Source: CAZSHX01 sp964606895 (GTDB lineage: Bacteria; Bacteroidota; Ignavibacteria; Kapaibacteriales; UBA2268). From it: a stretch of 64,000 nucleotides of DNA. Shown here piece by piece: positions 16,267 to 25,077 of the stretch. Within the stretch, counting starts at the first letter, position 1. Each line of letters starts with the position of its first letter. The stretch spans positions 1-64,000 of the forward strand of contig CAZSHX010000010.1 of NCBI GenBank assembly GCA_964606895.1, in the 5' to 3' direction. The translations under genes and the position numbers were made by a program. Under the pieces are notes generated by a model. That model was not told where the DNA came from and did no database searches. It worked only from the letters and a program-made list of their open reading frames with translations.

Positions 16267-17523
16267 ATGAAAAACAAACATATATTAATATATTTTATTC
16301 TTATGATTTTCTCAGGTAACCCTCTAATATCACAGGATTGGAAACTATTTAATTACAAGAACTCTGGATTGCCTCAGTTCGGTGGTCCCGTTATTGCAAT
16401 TGACTCCTCCGGTGTAAAATGGATTTCAACATGGTATGGTTTAATAAAAGTAGAAAATTATAATTGGACAAAGTATAATAAATATAATTCCGGGTTACCT
16501 TCAAATAACCTATCTTCAATTTCCATTGATAGATTGAATCAAAAATGGATTAGTAGTGATTCGGGTTTAGTTCTTTTTAATGATACAACATGGATGGTTT
16601 TTAATGCTAAAAATGCGTGTATTTACAAGAATTCTGCTGATCGTATTTATTTCGATAATATTGGAAATATTTGGATGAATTCATATCCTAAAATAATTAA
16701 ATATGATGGCAAATCTTGGTCAAAAATTGAAACACCATCTCCCGGCATGTATTGTATGAAACAGGAAAGCAACGGGACATATTGGTTCGGTACGGATAGT
16801 GGCTTGGTTCGCCAAAACGAAGACACTACAATTATTTATACAATGAAAAATTCCGGTTTGCCTTATTATTGGGTCTTGTGTATGTATTTCGACCCTGATG
16901 GTACAAAGTGGTTTGGTACTAATAAAGGTTTGGTAAAGTTTGACGGTGTAAATTGGACTGTTTTCAATACTAAGAATTCTGGAATTGGAAATGACAATAT
17001 TTATTCGATTACACGCGATAAACTGAATAACTTATGGTTGGGCGGTGCTTGTGCTACAAAATTTGATGGTACGAACTGGACTGATTTGAATTCTGTTTTA
17101 CCTTTTTCTTTTGCTGCAGAGTATTGCTTAACTATTGACAAAAACAATCAAAAATGGATGGGTGGAGGCGATCAATATAGCGATAAAATTCTAATTTACC
17201 GTGAAGGCGGTATAGTAAATGATTTCAGCCCGGTTGAGGAACTGAATATTGAATTCAGTCCTGCAGGTCTGGCTTGCTCGCCTAATCCAATATTTGGAGA
17301 AGGACGTATTATTGTTGATTTGCAGAAGAATGAAAAAGTTTCAATAACGATTTACGATTTATTTGGCAGGGAAGTTTTGAATGTCCTTAAAAATGAATTT
17401 CTCGATTCTGGAACTCATGGCATATATTTCAGTTCGGCAAGTCTTCCCGTTGGTTATTACAATTGTGTAGTACATTACAATAATCGTTACGAAACAATAA
17501 AGATTGTAAAAATATCGGAGTAA
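16267..17523 (+). CDS. Secreted two-component-type propeller protein with T9SS sorting domain
   Basis: The 418-residue protein has a signal peptide (MKNKHILIYFILMIFSGNPLISQ). The body repeats a blade of the two-component regulator propeller type: SSGVKWISTWYGLIKVENYNWTKYN, LNQKWISSDSGLVLFNDTTW, GTYWFGTDSGLV, GTKWFGTNKGLVKFDGVNWTVF, LNNLWLGGACATKFDGTNWT and NQKWMGGGDQ. These blades occur in the sensor half of HTCS kinases and also in secreted propellers. The C-terminus (CSPNPIFGEGRIIVDL... SITIYDLFGREV... PVGYYNCVVHYNN) is a T9SS type-A sorting domain, so it is a secreted propeller and not a kinase. It follows the TPR gene by 22 bases. Confidence 0.87.
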   Translation: MKNKHILIYFILMIFSGNPLISQDWKLFNYKNSGLPQFGGPVIAIDSSGVKWISTWYGLIKVENYNWTKYNKYNSGLPSNNLSSISIDRLNQKWISSDSGLVLFNDTTWMVFNAKNACIYKNSADRIYFDNIGNIWMNSYPKIIKYDGKSWSKIETPSPGMYCMKQESNGTYWFGTDSGLVRQNEDTTIIYTMKNSGLPYYWVLCMYFDPDGTKWFGTNKGLVKFDGVNWTVFNTKNSGIGNDNIYSITRDKLNNLWLGGACATKFDGTNWTDLNSVLPFSFAAEYCLTIDKNNQKWMGGGDQYSDKILIYREGGIVNDFSPVEELNIEFSPAGLACSPNPIFGEGRIIVDLQKNEKVSITIYDLFGREVLNVLKNEFLDSGTHGIYFSSASLPVGYYNCVVHYNNRYETIKIVKISE

Positions 17524-17588
17524 AAAGATTGAAGGAAATATTTCTTAATGAAGAGAAATCAAACATCATGTTTTTCCCTGTAGTTAGG

Positions 17589-17640
17589 AATTGCTTGCTG
17601 ACTTTTTACAGAAATAAGTGATTTGGGTTAGCAAGCAATT
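17589..17640. repeat. Inverted repeat in the convergent gap
   Basis: AATTGCTTGCT (17589-17599) and AGCAAGCAATT (17630-17640) are perfect complements around a 30-base loop. The element lies between two convergent genes (gap 17524-17819), so it may form a long-loop hairpin in transcripts from either. No T-run follows, and no gene is seen in the rest of the gap. Confidence 0.55.
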
Positions 17641-17819
17641 GCTTGAAAGGTACATCAGTTTAATGCTGGTATGTCATACTTTTTATTTTGCGAAGTTTAT
17701 GAGGAATGGGCTTTTATTTGCGTTTGTTAATTTCCTTTATACGATATTTTAAAGTCAAAATGTATCTATTTTCTCTAAATATGTTTTTCTTTATCAACTA
17801 ATCTACAAATACTTTATTA

Positions 17820-20096
17820 TCAGTACTTAATAAACCTTCCTCTTTCAATTTGAGTGTCAGTTTGGATTAAATAGAAGTAAATACCTGTTCTGAAACAATT
17901 AGCATCTAAATCAAAATTAATTTGCCCGAGAGCCTGCTCTTTATCATCATTAGAATGATAAACAATCTGACCAAGCAGGTCATATATTGTAATCGAAACC
18001 TTGCTAAATTCTTTTAAATTATAGGTTAGTGCTATTATGCCCTTATTTTGAGCATCAAAAAAAGAAGGATTGCTATTGCTTATGAATATTTGAGCATCAT
18101 TAGGGTTGACAGAAACCATTAACTTTTTGAAGTCCCAGACTATCATGTTATCATTAAAGTCTAACGAAGCCAAATATTCTTCGTTATTAGCTAATGCCAA
18201 ACGGTGAGGCGAAAAATTTTGAAGGTCGAATTTTTTTACGATTTCCCCTGTTTCTATGTTCAATACTCTAATTGAACTATCTGCTGAAGAGCAGACAGCA
18301 ATGTTTTTATTGTTTGACATAATACAATAATCTAAATGATAATACGCTGTATTTTTTAATTCTTTTTTAATGGTAAAATCATTCTTATTTGATTGGAGAA
18401 GCGGGTCAATAATAGTAAGATTGTCTTTTTCATAAGGATAATCATAAATAGCTTTTCTTCCAATTAAATATTTTCCGTCGTTAGTAATTCTATTGGCGAT
18501 GTAGCCTGTGGAAATTTGTTTGATTTTTGATTTTGTTTCAAGTGACCAGATAGATGTATAAAGTGAATCACTAACAACAAAATATTTACTATTTTGAGAA
18601 AAATATATCGAAGCATTTTCAGTTTTGCATAAATCAATTATTACTGTGGAATCCAGTTCAATATCGTAAACCAGATATTCCATATTTCCTGAAATCAAGC
18701 CTACATATTTATCATTGTTAGAAGCAATAATTTTTTCAAAATTAAAATCAAAGCTCCTTTTTTTCCGGATTGAATCATTTTGATAATCATAGAAAATCAA
18801 TGAATTGCCAACAGTATAGATGAAATCTTTTTTATCTGACATTACGTCAACATCCATTCCGTAACTTTTGCTGGTATAAAGAGTACAATGATACTTGGCT
18901 TTACCAATTTTTGAGTCCCAGATGACAGTTCCCATGTTTCCAATGACTACCAATTCAGAGTCATTGTTAATAAATTTCGGTTTAATAATTAACTTGGTTT
19001 CATCTTGAGTTGTGTATCCGCCTCCAACGATATTAAGAAGTTTCTTTGAATAAGTTCCATATTCATATATATAGCCTCCATAAGAAAATAAAGCTAAAGA
19101 ATCATTGCCGGAAATACAAAACCCGCCAAAACTCCTATCATTTTTAACTTTATATGGAATAAATTTTTCTATATCTTCAAAATATACCGAATCGGTGAAT
19201 TGTCCTGTTTTATAATTAAAAAGATAGTAAAAATCAAGCAGGACGCAGTTATCGTTTGATAACAGATAAACAGGTCTGGGAGAAGGACCATATTTTTGAG
19301 GATAGTCAAACTTCTGTAATATTGTATCCTTTAGAAAATCCACTACATATAGATTTTTCATGCCAACAATTATTAAATTATTTTCATTATTAATAAATGT
19401 TGCTCGAATAACATCACCATCATAATCATTAAAATTGTCATGCCAAATCATTTTTTTTCTTTCAATATCAAAAATTGAATTATGAACATTGCCGGATTTA
19501 TCAGACCATAAGGAAAAATATTTGCCATCAGGAGAAAACCAATCAAGTCCTAAACAATAAAAGTCGGTATTTAATGAATCGCTTTTTGTAAAGGCTGAAT
19601 CAGTAAATAAAATCTGATTAGTTTTTAAATCGGAAATCATAAATTGATTTCTTGTTCTATTTGAATCAAAATCAAAAAAACTCTCAATAATATATCGGGC
19701 ATCCTTTGAATAACCTGTAATTTGATAATCTTTATTTCCATAAGAAAATTCACTTAACATCTTACCCGAAGGAATTTCATAGATTCGATTCACATAGCCA
19801 TAACTTAAAAACAAACTGTCGGAATTGTTGATAAAAAAACGAATTCCGGGCCATCGTATCTGATGAGTATATGTAAAGCAAATATCCGGTATAATATTTA
19901 TTAACTCACCTGTTTTTGCGTCATTAATCAATATCCTGCAATAATTAAAACTTACTAAATATTTACCGTTTGGGGAATAAAGCAAAAGGTCATAAATATC
20001 AGGTAGTGAGAATTTTCCCCAAAGAATTCCATTATCCATTGAAGATGATTCATAAAAGCAAAATATAAAACATAATATGGTGAAGAATTTTTTCAA
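17820..20096 (-). CDS. Large secreted WD40-like propeller with T9SS sorting domain
   Basis: The 758-residue product starts at TTG 20096, preceded by AAAAGG, and has a signal peptide (MKKFFTILCFIFCFYESSS). Weak beta-propeller blades run through the protein, seen in LLYSPNGKYLVSFNYCRILINDAKTGELI, FSPDGKYFSLWSDKSGNVHN, LNKYVGLISGNMEYLVYDI-type strands and the late ANNEEYLASLDFNDNMIVWDF. The C-terminal 80 residues (SNSNPSFFDAQ... VSITIYDLLGQIVYHSN... FRTGIYFYLI) form a T9SS type-A sorting domain. At 758 residues it could hold two propellers. It is convergent with the propeller at 16267; its ligand is unknown. Confidence 0.85.
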   Translation of the reverse strand: MKKFFTILCFIFCFYESSSMDNGILWGKFSLPDIYDLLLYSPNGKYLVSFNYCRILINDAKTGELINIIPDICFTYTHQIRWPGIRFFINNSDSLFLSYGYVNRIYEIPSGKMLSEFSYGNKDYQITGYSKDARYIIESFFDFDSNRTRNQFMISDLKTNQILFTDSAFTKSDSLNTDFYCLGLDWFSPDGKYFSLWSDKSGNVHNSIFDIERKKMIWHDNFNDYDGDVIRATFINNENNLIIVGMKNLYVVDFLKDTILQKFDYPQKYGPSPRPVYLLSNDNCVLLDFYYLFNYKTGQFTDSVYFEDIEKFIPYKVKNDRSFGGFCISGNDSLALFSYGGYIYEYGTYSKKLLNIVGGGYTTQDETKLIIKPKFINNDSELVVIGNMGTVIWDSKIGKAKYHCTLYTSKSYGMDVDVMSDKKDFIYTVGNSLIFYDYQNDSIRKKRSFDFNFEKIIASNNDKYVGLISGNMEYLVYDIELDSTVIIDLCKTENASIYFSQNSKYFVVSDSLYTSIWSLETKSKIKQISTGYIANRITNDGKYLIGRKAIYDYPYEKDNLTIIDPLLQSNKNDFTIKKELKNTAYYHLDYCIMSNNKNIAVCSSADSSIRVLNIETGEIVKKFDLQNFSPHRLALANNEEYLASLDFNDNMIVWDFKKLMVSVNPNDAQIFISNSNPSFFDAQNKGIIALTYNLKEFSKVSITIYDLLGQIVYHSNDDKEQALGQINFDLDANCFRTGIYFYLIQTDTQIERGRFIKY

Positions 20097-20391
20097 AATG
20101 AAACCTTTTGAATTTAATGATTAACTACAAATCTCAATATCGAATTTTGTGACAAGTCCATCAAGAAAATCATACCTGCTTCTTTCTTTTTAAATAAATT
20201 TTTAGTAGCACCACCAAATTAAATATTAATTTTTTAAAAAGCAACAAAAATTTTATAAAAGTGTGATGAATCTGCCATTTTTCTGTTTAACGAATCGGTT
20301 TTCTTGCTTGAAAAATTCTTCTCTCGGTTGGAGTTACCTCCTGCCGTTTTCTTGTTCCCAAGCTACCGTTTGGGAAAATGAAAAAATTTGC
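20097..20391. other. Gene-free stretch before the Fic-associated repeats
   Basis: No credible gene is visible. It includes a degenerate TTCCCAAGC...TTGGGAA palindrome at 20353-20377, related to the hairpin at 4003-4028. An open frame on the plus strand crosses it but has no start signal or recognisable protein. Confidence 0.5.
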
Positions 20392-20444
20392 TTTATAATT
20401 GCACTTAGTGGCTTTTCTGCAATTATGGGAATTTATAATTGCAG
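20392..20444. repeat. Fic-flanking 40-bp-phased palindromic repeat, left block
   Basis: Two copies of TTTATAATTGCA begin at 20392 and 20432, exactly 40 bases apart. The second forms a perfect 10-bp hairpin with the preceding CTGCAATTAT (loop GGGAATTT). The intervening segment CTTTTCTGCAATTATGG is shared with the block at 21631-21722 on the other side of the Fic gene. Confidence 0.8.
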
Positions 20445-20469
20445 AAAAAACAATTTTTAGGCGAAATTC

Positions 20470-21606
20470 TTATTTTTGAAACAAATCCAAATATTCTTTG
20501 AAAATGAATTGCCTGTTTCTTTTAAATCCTGTGATTTCTTCAAGAATACCAAGTTTGATGAAGTCATCAACAAGTCTTCCGGCAGTTGAGATATTGACTT
20601 TCATTATATTCACAATATCTCCAACATCAACCAATGGCTGTCCGTAAAGATAATTCAAAAAATTTTGAGCAGTTACTGTTTTTTTCCCAAGCGTTACAAT
20701 TCTCTTCGATTCTATCTCTGATTTTAAAAATATTATATTTTTGAAAGTATCTATTGCATTTTCGGAAGTTTGATAAACACCCTCGAGGAAAAATTTTAAC
20801 CACTGGTTCAAGTCATTATTAGTTCTTGCTCTTGTTAAATTATCATAATATAATTGCTTGTTTTTTTCAAAATAATCAGAAAGATACAAACTTGGTTTAG
20901 TCAGCAGTCCATGCCCAACAAGCATTAAAGTTATCAGCAATCTGCCGATTCTTCCATTACCATCAAGAAAAGGATGAATTGTTTCAAATTGGTAGTGTGC
21001 TATTCCCGTTGTTATCAATAATGGAAGCTGATTATTTTCATTGTGAAGAAATTTTTCCAAATCATTCATCAAATCATTTATTTCTGAATGATGAGGCGGA
21101 ATAAACATTGCATCATTTATAGACGCACCGCCAATCCAGTTTTGACTGTTTCGATACTCACCGGGTTGTTTGTTCTTACCTCTTGCACCCTGAAGTAGAA
21201 TTTTGTGAGTAAGTTTAAATAATCTTGACGAAATAGGCAGATTTTCTAATCCGTTAATAGCATAATTCATTGCAGAGATATAATTTTGAACTTCTGTCCA
21301 ATCATCCCTTTTTTCAGGATTAATATTTTCTGACTTTTGGAGTGCTTCTTCAATATTCGTTTGGGTACCCTCAATCCTGCTACTTTGAGTTGCTTCCTTG
21401 CGGATATGCATTTTGATAAAAAAATCAACATCAGGAATCAGCTGAGAATAAGCATTCAACTCTCCCAGCTTGATGTTAGCAAGACTAAGGATGTTGATTA
21501 AATACATATCGCTGATATCCCAGTCAATATTGACATAAGAGGGTGAAAAACTTTTATATTTGTATTGTTGCAGATATTTACCTGATTGAAAATCCTTAAT
21601 ATCCAT
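20470..21606 (-). CDS. Fic family AMP-transferase-like protein
   Basis: The 378-residue protein belongs to the Fic/DOC family, which usually transfers AMP from ATP to target proteins. The Fic motif HPFLDGNGRIGR (residues 211-222) is complete, with the catalytic His and the two anion-binding Arg positions. An N-terminal inhibitory helix is indicated by SSRIEG (75-80), matching the (S/T)xxxEG motif of class II Fic proteins whose Glu blocks ATP. The C-terminal 70 residues (VDVGDIVNIMKVNISTAGRLVDDFIKLGILEEI) look like a winged helix that binds DNA, perhaps for autoregulation. It is flanked by palindromic repeats at both ends. No antitoxin gene is adjacent. Confidence 0.9.
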   Translation of the reverse strand: MDIKDFQSGKYLQQYKYKSFSPSYVNIDWDISDMYLINILSLANIKLGELNAYSQLIPDVDFFIKMHIRKEATQSSRIEGTQTNIEEALQKSENINPEKRDDWTEVQNYISAMNYAINGLENLPISSRLFKLTHKILLQGARGKNKQPGEYRNSQNWIGGASINDAMFIPPHHSEINDLMNDLEKFLHNENNQLPLLITTGIAHYQFETIHPFLDGNGRIGRLLITLMLVGHGLLTKPSLYLSDYFEKNKQLYYDNLTRARTNNDLNQWLKFFLEGVYQTSENAIDTFKNIIFLKSEIESKRIVTLGKKTVTAQNFLNYLYGQPLVDVGDIVNIMKVNISTAGRLVDDFIKLGILEEITGFKRNRQFIFKEYLDLFQK

Positions 21607-21630
21607 TATTTTTTCCTTAAAAAAGGGTTA

Positions 21631-21722
21631 TTTATAATTGCACTAAATTGACTTACTGCAAATATAAGGATTTATAATTGCATTTAAAAGCTTTTCTGCA
21701 ATTATGGAAATTTATAATTGCA
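21631..21722. repeat. Fic-flanking 40-bp-phased palindromic repeat, right block
   Basis: TTTATAATTGCA occurs at 21631, 21671 and 21711, again exactly 40 bases apart. The last is preceded by CTGCAATTATGGAA, giving a 9-bp hairpin; the middle has a weaker version. The block lies directly upstream of the Fic start and could act as an operator as well as a mobile boundary. Confidence 0.8.
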
Positions 21723-21932
21723 CTTGGGAGCAAAAATTCCAATTAATTTCTTTTTTGGATTTTGCTAAAGCTAAAATTTCAACACTTAAACACCATAACA
21801 TCGTTTTGGAAAAAATGCAATTTTGACTTTTTTTTGACAATTAAATTACATAGTTTTGACATTTTGATTTTCATTTATTATTAATTTGCTTTTGTAAAGT
21901 TATCTGTAATTCAGTATTTCAATAGGTGAGTC

Positions 21933-23090
21933 ATGAAAGCAATTCATAGCTTCATTCATTCGGCAAATATAACCAATGCCTTGGCATTTTTGATGTCTTT
22001 TTTGTTTTTTTACTCATGTCAGGACAAAGAAACATTAATTGTGGACACTAATATCCTTCCACCCGATAAAAATTGGCTTAGTTACAACAGCGAAAAAATT
22101 ATTCAGGGCAAATATTACTCTTCCACTTCGGAAATTATCTGGTTCAATGATTCTCAAAGACTGATTTATACCGATAATTACTCTAACTACAGCGATATTT
22201 ACATCTATAATACATCCTCAAAATATATTTATTCGGTTGGTGCAAGTGTTTATTTCAACAAGAATTTAATTCTTAGTTCAGATAATTCCGACTTATATTA
22301 TTTGGGAGGAATTAATTATTACTCTACCTATGATTCAATCTGCAAGCTAAACAAATATAATATTTCAGCCAAAACAAATAAAGTCCTGTTAACAGATTCG
22401 GTGGTTAACTTCAAGATTTCAAAAACAGGCAATAGGATTGCTTATCTTTCTTTGTCAAAACCAAAATATGAATATTGGTATGAACTTTATTTAGTTGATG
22501 AAAACAGCCTAAATCCTGAGTTGGTTCTCGAAAATTATTTGTATTTACCCGAGTATAAAATGAATGATGACGGGAGTGAAGTTTACTGCAAAATTCAGAA
22601 TAATAATTATTACAAATTCACATCATCGAACAATCAATTAACAAAAATTTCTCAGTCCGAGGGTGGGCGATACTTTAAGGATACGAGTATTATTCTGCCT
22701 AAAGTCAGTTGTAGCGTAACGGGAGGCGGAACCGACAAAGACGGGAATTCAATCTGGAATCTTGCCGTTAAGGATTCGAATAATAAATCTATTTTTTCAA
22801 CGGTGATACCCACTTATTTAGCAAGCAAACAGTGTTCTACATCAACGAATATTTTTAAAAATGAAAGAAGAATAGTGCTTTTTTGCCAATTTGATAATCC
22901 GTCTTATCAAGGATCATATTATTATCAATTACTGCTGATTGATCTTGATAAGAAAAAAATTGCTGATATCAGCCCAAACACCAATAACCCAAAGAGTATA
23001 TCGGTTTCTCCCGATGGGACTAAAATAGTTTACTTCAACCAAACAGACTACGCTTTTTACTTAATTGATTGGGCAAAAGTTTTTAAGTGA
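21933..23090 (+). CDS. Lipoprotein with TolB-like propeller
   Basis: The 385-residue product has a lipoprotein signal ending LFFYSC, with the cysteine at about residue 30 as the lipidation site. The remainder is beta-rich with repeated DSQRLIYTDNYSNYSDIYIYN-like motifs, and its end (KSISVSPDGTKIVYFNQTDYAFYLIDW) is the last strand of a WD40/TolB-type propeller. It is therefore an outer- or inner-membrane-anchored periplasmic propeller of unknown ligand. A likely ribosome site (AATAGGTGAG) precedes the ATG. It ends eight bases inside the convergent fbp gene. No close family name can be given. Confidence 0.72.
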   Translation: MKAIHSFIHSANITNALAFLMSFLFFYSCQDKETLIVDTNILPPDKNWLSYNSEKIIQGKYYSSTSEIIWFNDSQRLIYTDNYSNYSDIYIYNTSSKYIYSVGASVYFNKNLILSSDNSDLYYLGGINYYSTYDSICKLNKYNISAKTNKVLLTDSVVNFKISKTGNRIAYLSLSKPKYEYWYELYLVDENSLNPELVLENYLYLPEYKMNDDGSEVYCKIQNNNYYKFTSSNNQLTKISQSEGGRYFKDTSIILPKVSCSVTGGGTDKDGNSIWNLAVKDSNNKSIFSTVIPTYLASKQCSTSTNIFKNERRIVLFCQFDNPSYQGSYYYQLLLIDLDKKKIADISPNTNNPKSISVSPDGTKIVYFNQTDYAFYLIDWAKVFK

Positions 23091-24111
23091 CAACTGGTCC
23101 TTCGCCTTTCAGAAAGCTTTCTAAATCGAGAATATCGAGTTTGCTTCCAACAAAGAACGGAATCCTCTGATGAATATGTTCCGGCTGAAGGTCTAAAATT
23201 CTTTGAGTTCCTGTTGATGCTTTTCCGCCTGCCTGCTCAACAATCATTGCAAGGGGATTTGCTTCGTAAACAAGTCTGATTTTGCCGTCAGGCAATTTGC
23301 TGTCCGAGGGGTACATATATATCCCGCCATAATGCAGAATCCTGTGGATGTCAGCGGCAGATGTGGCTACGTACCTCATAATATATGGTCTGCTCAAATC
23401 TTCTGAAGGAGTTTTCAAATAGCGGATATAATCACGGAAATTTTTATCCCATCTGTAATAATTACCCTCATTGCAACTGTAATGATTCCCCCGTTCGGGA
23501 ATTCTGAGATTGCGGAATGTAAGCAGAAACTCACCTACAGTGGGGTCATAAGTAAAAACATTTACTCCGTGTCCAGTTGAATAAACAAATATAGTACTGC
23601 TTCCATAAAGAACATAACCAGCGGCTTCCTGTTTCCAGCCAGGCTGGAGCACATCTGGAACTGTACCGTCAGTTTCAAGAGAAAAATCCAGCCTTTTGTA
23701 TATTGAAAAGATTGTCCCGACGGTATTATTTACATCAATATTCGTAGATCCGTCCATCGGGTCGAAGATAAGGACATATTTCCCTTTCTTACGTTCCGGC
23801 GGCAAAAGCATAATATCTTCGGACTCCTCCGAAGCCATAACGCAAACATTTCCGCTACCCTCCATAACCTTATAAATAACCTCGAATGCATATTCATCAA
23901 GTTTACGAACCTGCTCGCCGTGAGTATTGACTTTATCTGTCATGCCGAGAATGTCGTTCAGTCCGGCTCGGCGAATTTCGCGGTCAATCAGGCGTATTGC
24001 AAAAGCAAAATCATGGAGTAAAAAGCTGAATTCACCTGTAGCGTAGGGATGAAGCACCTGTTCCTCGGCTATATGCCTGTCAATTGTTATAAGTTTGGAT
24101 GTAGATATCAC
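23083..24111 (-). CDS. fbp: Fructose-1,6-bisphosphatase class 1
   Basis: This 342-residue enzyme hydrolyses fructose-1,6-bisphosphate to fructose-6-phosphate, the committed step of gluconeogenesis. It shows the class I pattern: ASEESEDIMLLP with the metal-binding Glu pair, FDPMDGSTNIDVN with catalytic metal-binding residues, the YSCNEGNYYRWD block, YVATSAADIHRILHYGGIYMYP and the terminal ANPLAMIVEQAGGKAST. The start is GTG at 24111, giving the normal length of a bacterial FBPase. It is convergent with, and overlaps by eight bases, the lipoprotein gene. Its active-site residues appear intact. Confidence 0.96.
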   Translation of the reverse strand: MISTSKLITIDRHIAEEQVLHPYATGEFSFLLHDFAFAIRLIDREIRRAGLNDILGMTDKVNTHGEQVRKLDEYAFEVIYKVMEGSGNVCVMASEESEDIMLLPPERKKGKYVLIFDPMDGSTNIDVNNTVGTIFSIYKRLDFSLETDGTVPDVLQPGWKQEAAGYVLYGSSTIFVYSTGHGVNVFTYDPTVGEFLLTFRNLRIPERGNHYSCNEGNYYRWDKNFRDYIRYLKTPSEDLSRPYIMRYVATSAADIHRILHYGGIYMYPSDSKLPDGKIRLVYEANPLAMIVEQAGGKASTGTQRILDLQPEHIHQRIPFFVGSKLDILDLESFLKGEGPVVT

Positions 24112-24212
24112 TTTAATTTTATTATAATTAACTCAATTCCTGAAACGGAAATTCACTTTTCCGAAAAGGTTTAATCATAAAAATATAAATATTAACCCAA
24201 ATATCAAAATAT

Positions 24213-24473
24213 TTAGATAAATTTTCTTAAGTATGACTCAGATACTGACAATTCGTATGCTATAACCTTCAGGCTTTTTCCCGGATTTTGTTTCATGTAT
24301 TGTGATACAAATCTAACCAGTTTTGTAATCTGAGGGAAGTAAATGCTAATGCCCTGAAGTGCTTTCATCAACTTTATGGTAGCTTCCAAACCGATAACAT
24401 CTGCGACAATCTTCAAATCATCAGTCAAATCATCGTAACTTAACATGTCAAAAGCATCAAAATGCTTGCTCAT
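24213..24473 (-). CDS. Mor-like transcriptional regulator
   Basis: The 86-residue product starts at ATG 24473, with AAGGA upstream on the minus strand; a second ATG at 24491 is possible but less well placed. LTDDLKIVADVIGLEATIKLMKALQG followed by IYFP matches the N-terminal region of the Mor (middle operon regulator) family of phage Mu, a DNA-binding activator. The C-terminus (LKVIAYELSVSESYLRKF) is a helix-turn-helix. It is transcribed divergently from the HTH gene at 24627, across a region with repeated palindromic sites. Phage-type wiring is clear; its target is unknown. Confidence 0.72.
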   Translation of the reverse strand: MSKHFDAFDMLSYDDLTDDLKIVADVIGLEATIKLMKALQGISIYFPQITKLVRFVSQYMKQNPGKSLKVIAYELSVSESYLRKFI

Positions 24474-24521
24474 AAATAATTTTCCTTGCATAAGTACATA
24501 AAAATTCGTAATTTTGAATAA

Positions 24522-24573
24522 GTAAATATTACAATATACGTAATATCTATTTGCAAAAATATGTAAATATTAC
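24522..24573. promoter_or_regulatory. Candidate operator sites between Mor-like and HTH genes
   Basis: The near-palindrome GTAAATATTAC occurs twice, at 24522-24532 and 24563-24573, and a related CGTAATATC lies between them. The spacing of about 41 bases is four helical turns. Such paired sites between divergent regulators are typical of phage immunity switches; binding is inference. Confidence 0.55.
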
Positions 24574-24626
24574 TTTCTTTGCAAATTATTTTTTTATTTT
24601 TTTTACACTATTTTCAAAAAAATATT

Positions 24627-25055
24627 ATGAGTTTACGTCAATCTGAACCAGGAAAACGTCTTCGGGAAGTCCGCGGAATCTTCAACAATGGATTCAAAGC
24701 AACTATTCTGCAATTTGCAACCGAACTCGGAGAAACAAATTACAACATTTCTAATTATGAGAATGGTAAAGCCAACATCCCAACCAGAGTTCTTATTACT
24801 CTTTTTGAAATGGGATTCAATCCGGTTTATATTCTTACCGGTTCCGGCAGTATGTATGCAGACAATCTTCCCGGAAAAACCAAAAAGGAACTTGACTCGG
24901 GCAAATCCAAAGGAAATGCAAAATTAGTCGGCTCGATAGATAACGCTTCCCTCAGCATGGAAGAATTAAACAGGAAAGCTTCAGAACATATTGCCGCCGC
25001 AGGCGACATTATGAAATTGATTGAGAAAAAAAGAAGAAGCTCAATGCTGAAGTGA
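24627..25055 (+). CDS. Helix-turn-helix (CI-type) DNA-binding protein
   Basis: The 142-residue product starts at ATG 24627 (an in-frame frame extends upstream without an ATG). The first 75 residues form an XRE/CI-type helix-turn-helix: PGKRLREVRGIF, LQFATELGETNYNISNYENGKANIPTRVLITLFEMGFNPVYILTGSG, with the YENGK turn typical of lambda-like repressors. The C-terminal 65 residues are charged and likely form a dimerising helix. It is followed after 22 bases by a separate S24 peptidase gene. In many phages both parts are one protein, so this looks like a split repressor. It contains no S24 residues of its own. Confidence 0.82.
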   Translation: MSLRQSEPGKRLREVRGIFNNGFKATILQFATELGETNYNISNYENGKANIPTRVLITLFEMGFNPVYILTGSGSMYADNLPGKTKKELDSGKSKGNAKLVGSIDNASLSMEELNRKASEHIAAAGDIMKLIEKKRRSSMLK

Positions 25056-25077
25056 TTTTTCACTCAGGAAAATAAAA

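Noticed and set aside
20263..20460. Plus-strand frame of 65 residues ahead of the Fic gene
   Set aside because: No ribosome site, crosses two repeat families, and reads as random hydrophobic residues.
20392..21722. CRISPR-like array from evenly spaced repeats around the Fic gene
   Set aside because: The repeats are only 12 bases, the spacers are themselves repeated and palindromic, and no cas gene is present.
21820..21870. Bacteroidota-type promoter upstream of the lipoprotein gene (repeated TTTTGAC and TAGTTTTG)
   Set aside because: The spacing between possible boxes does not fit the known consensus, and the sequence is too simple to be sure.
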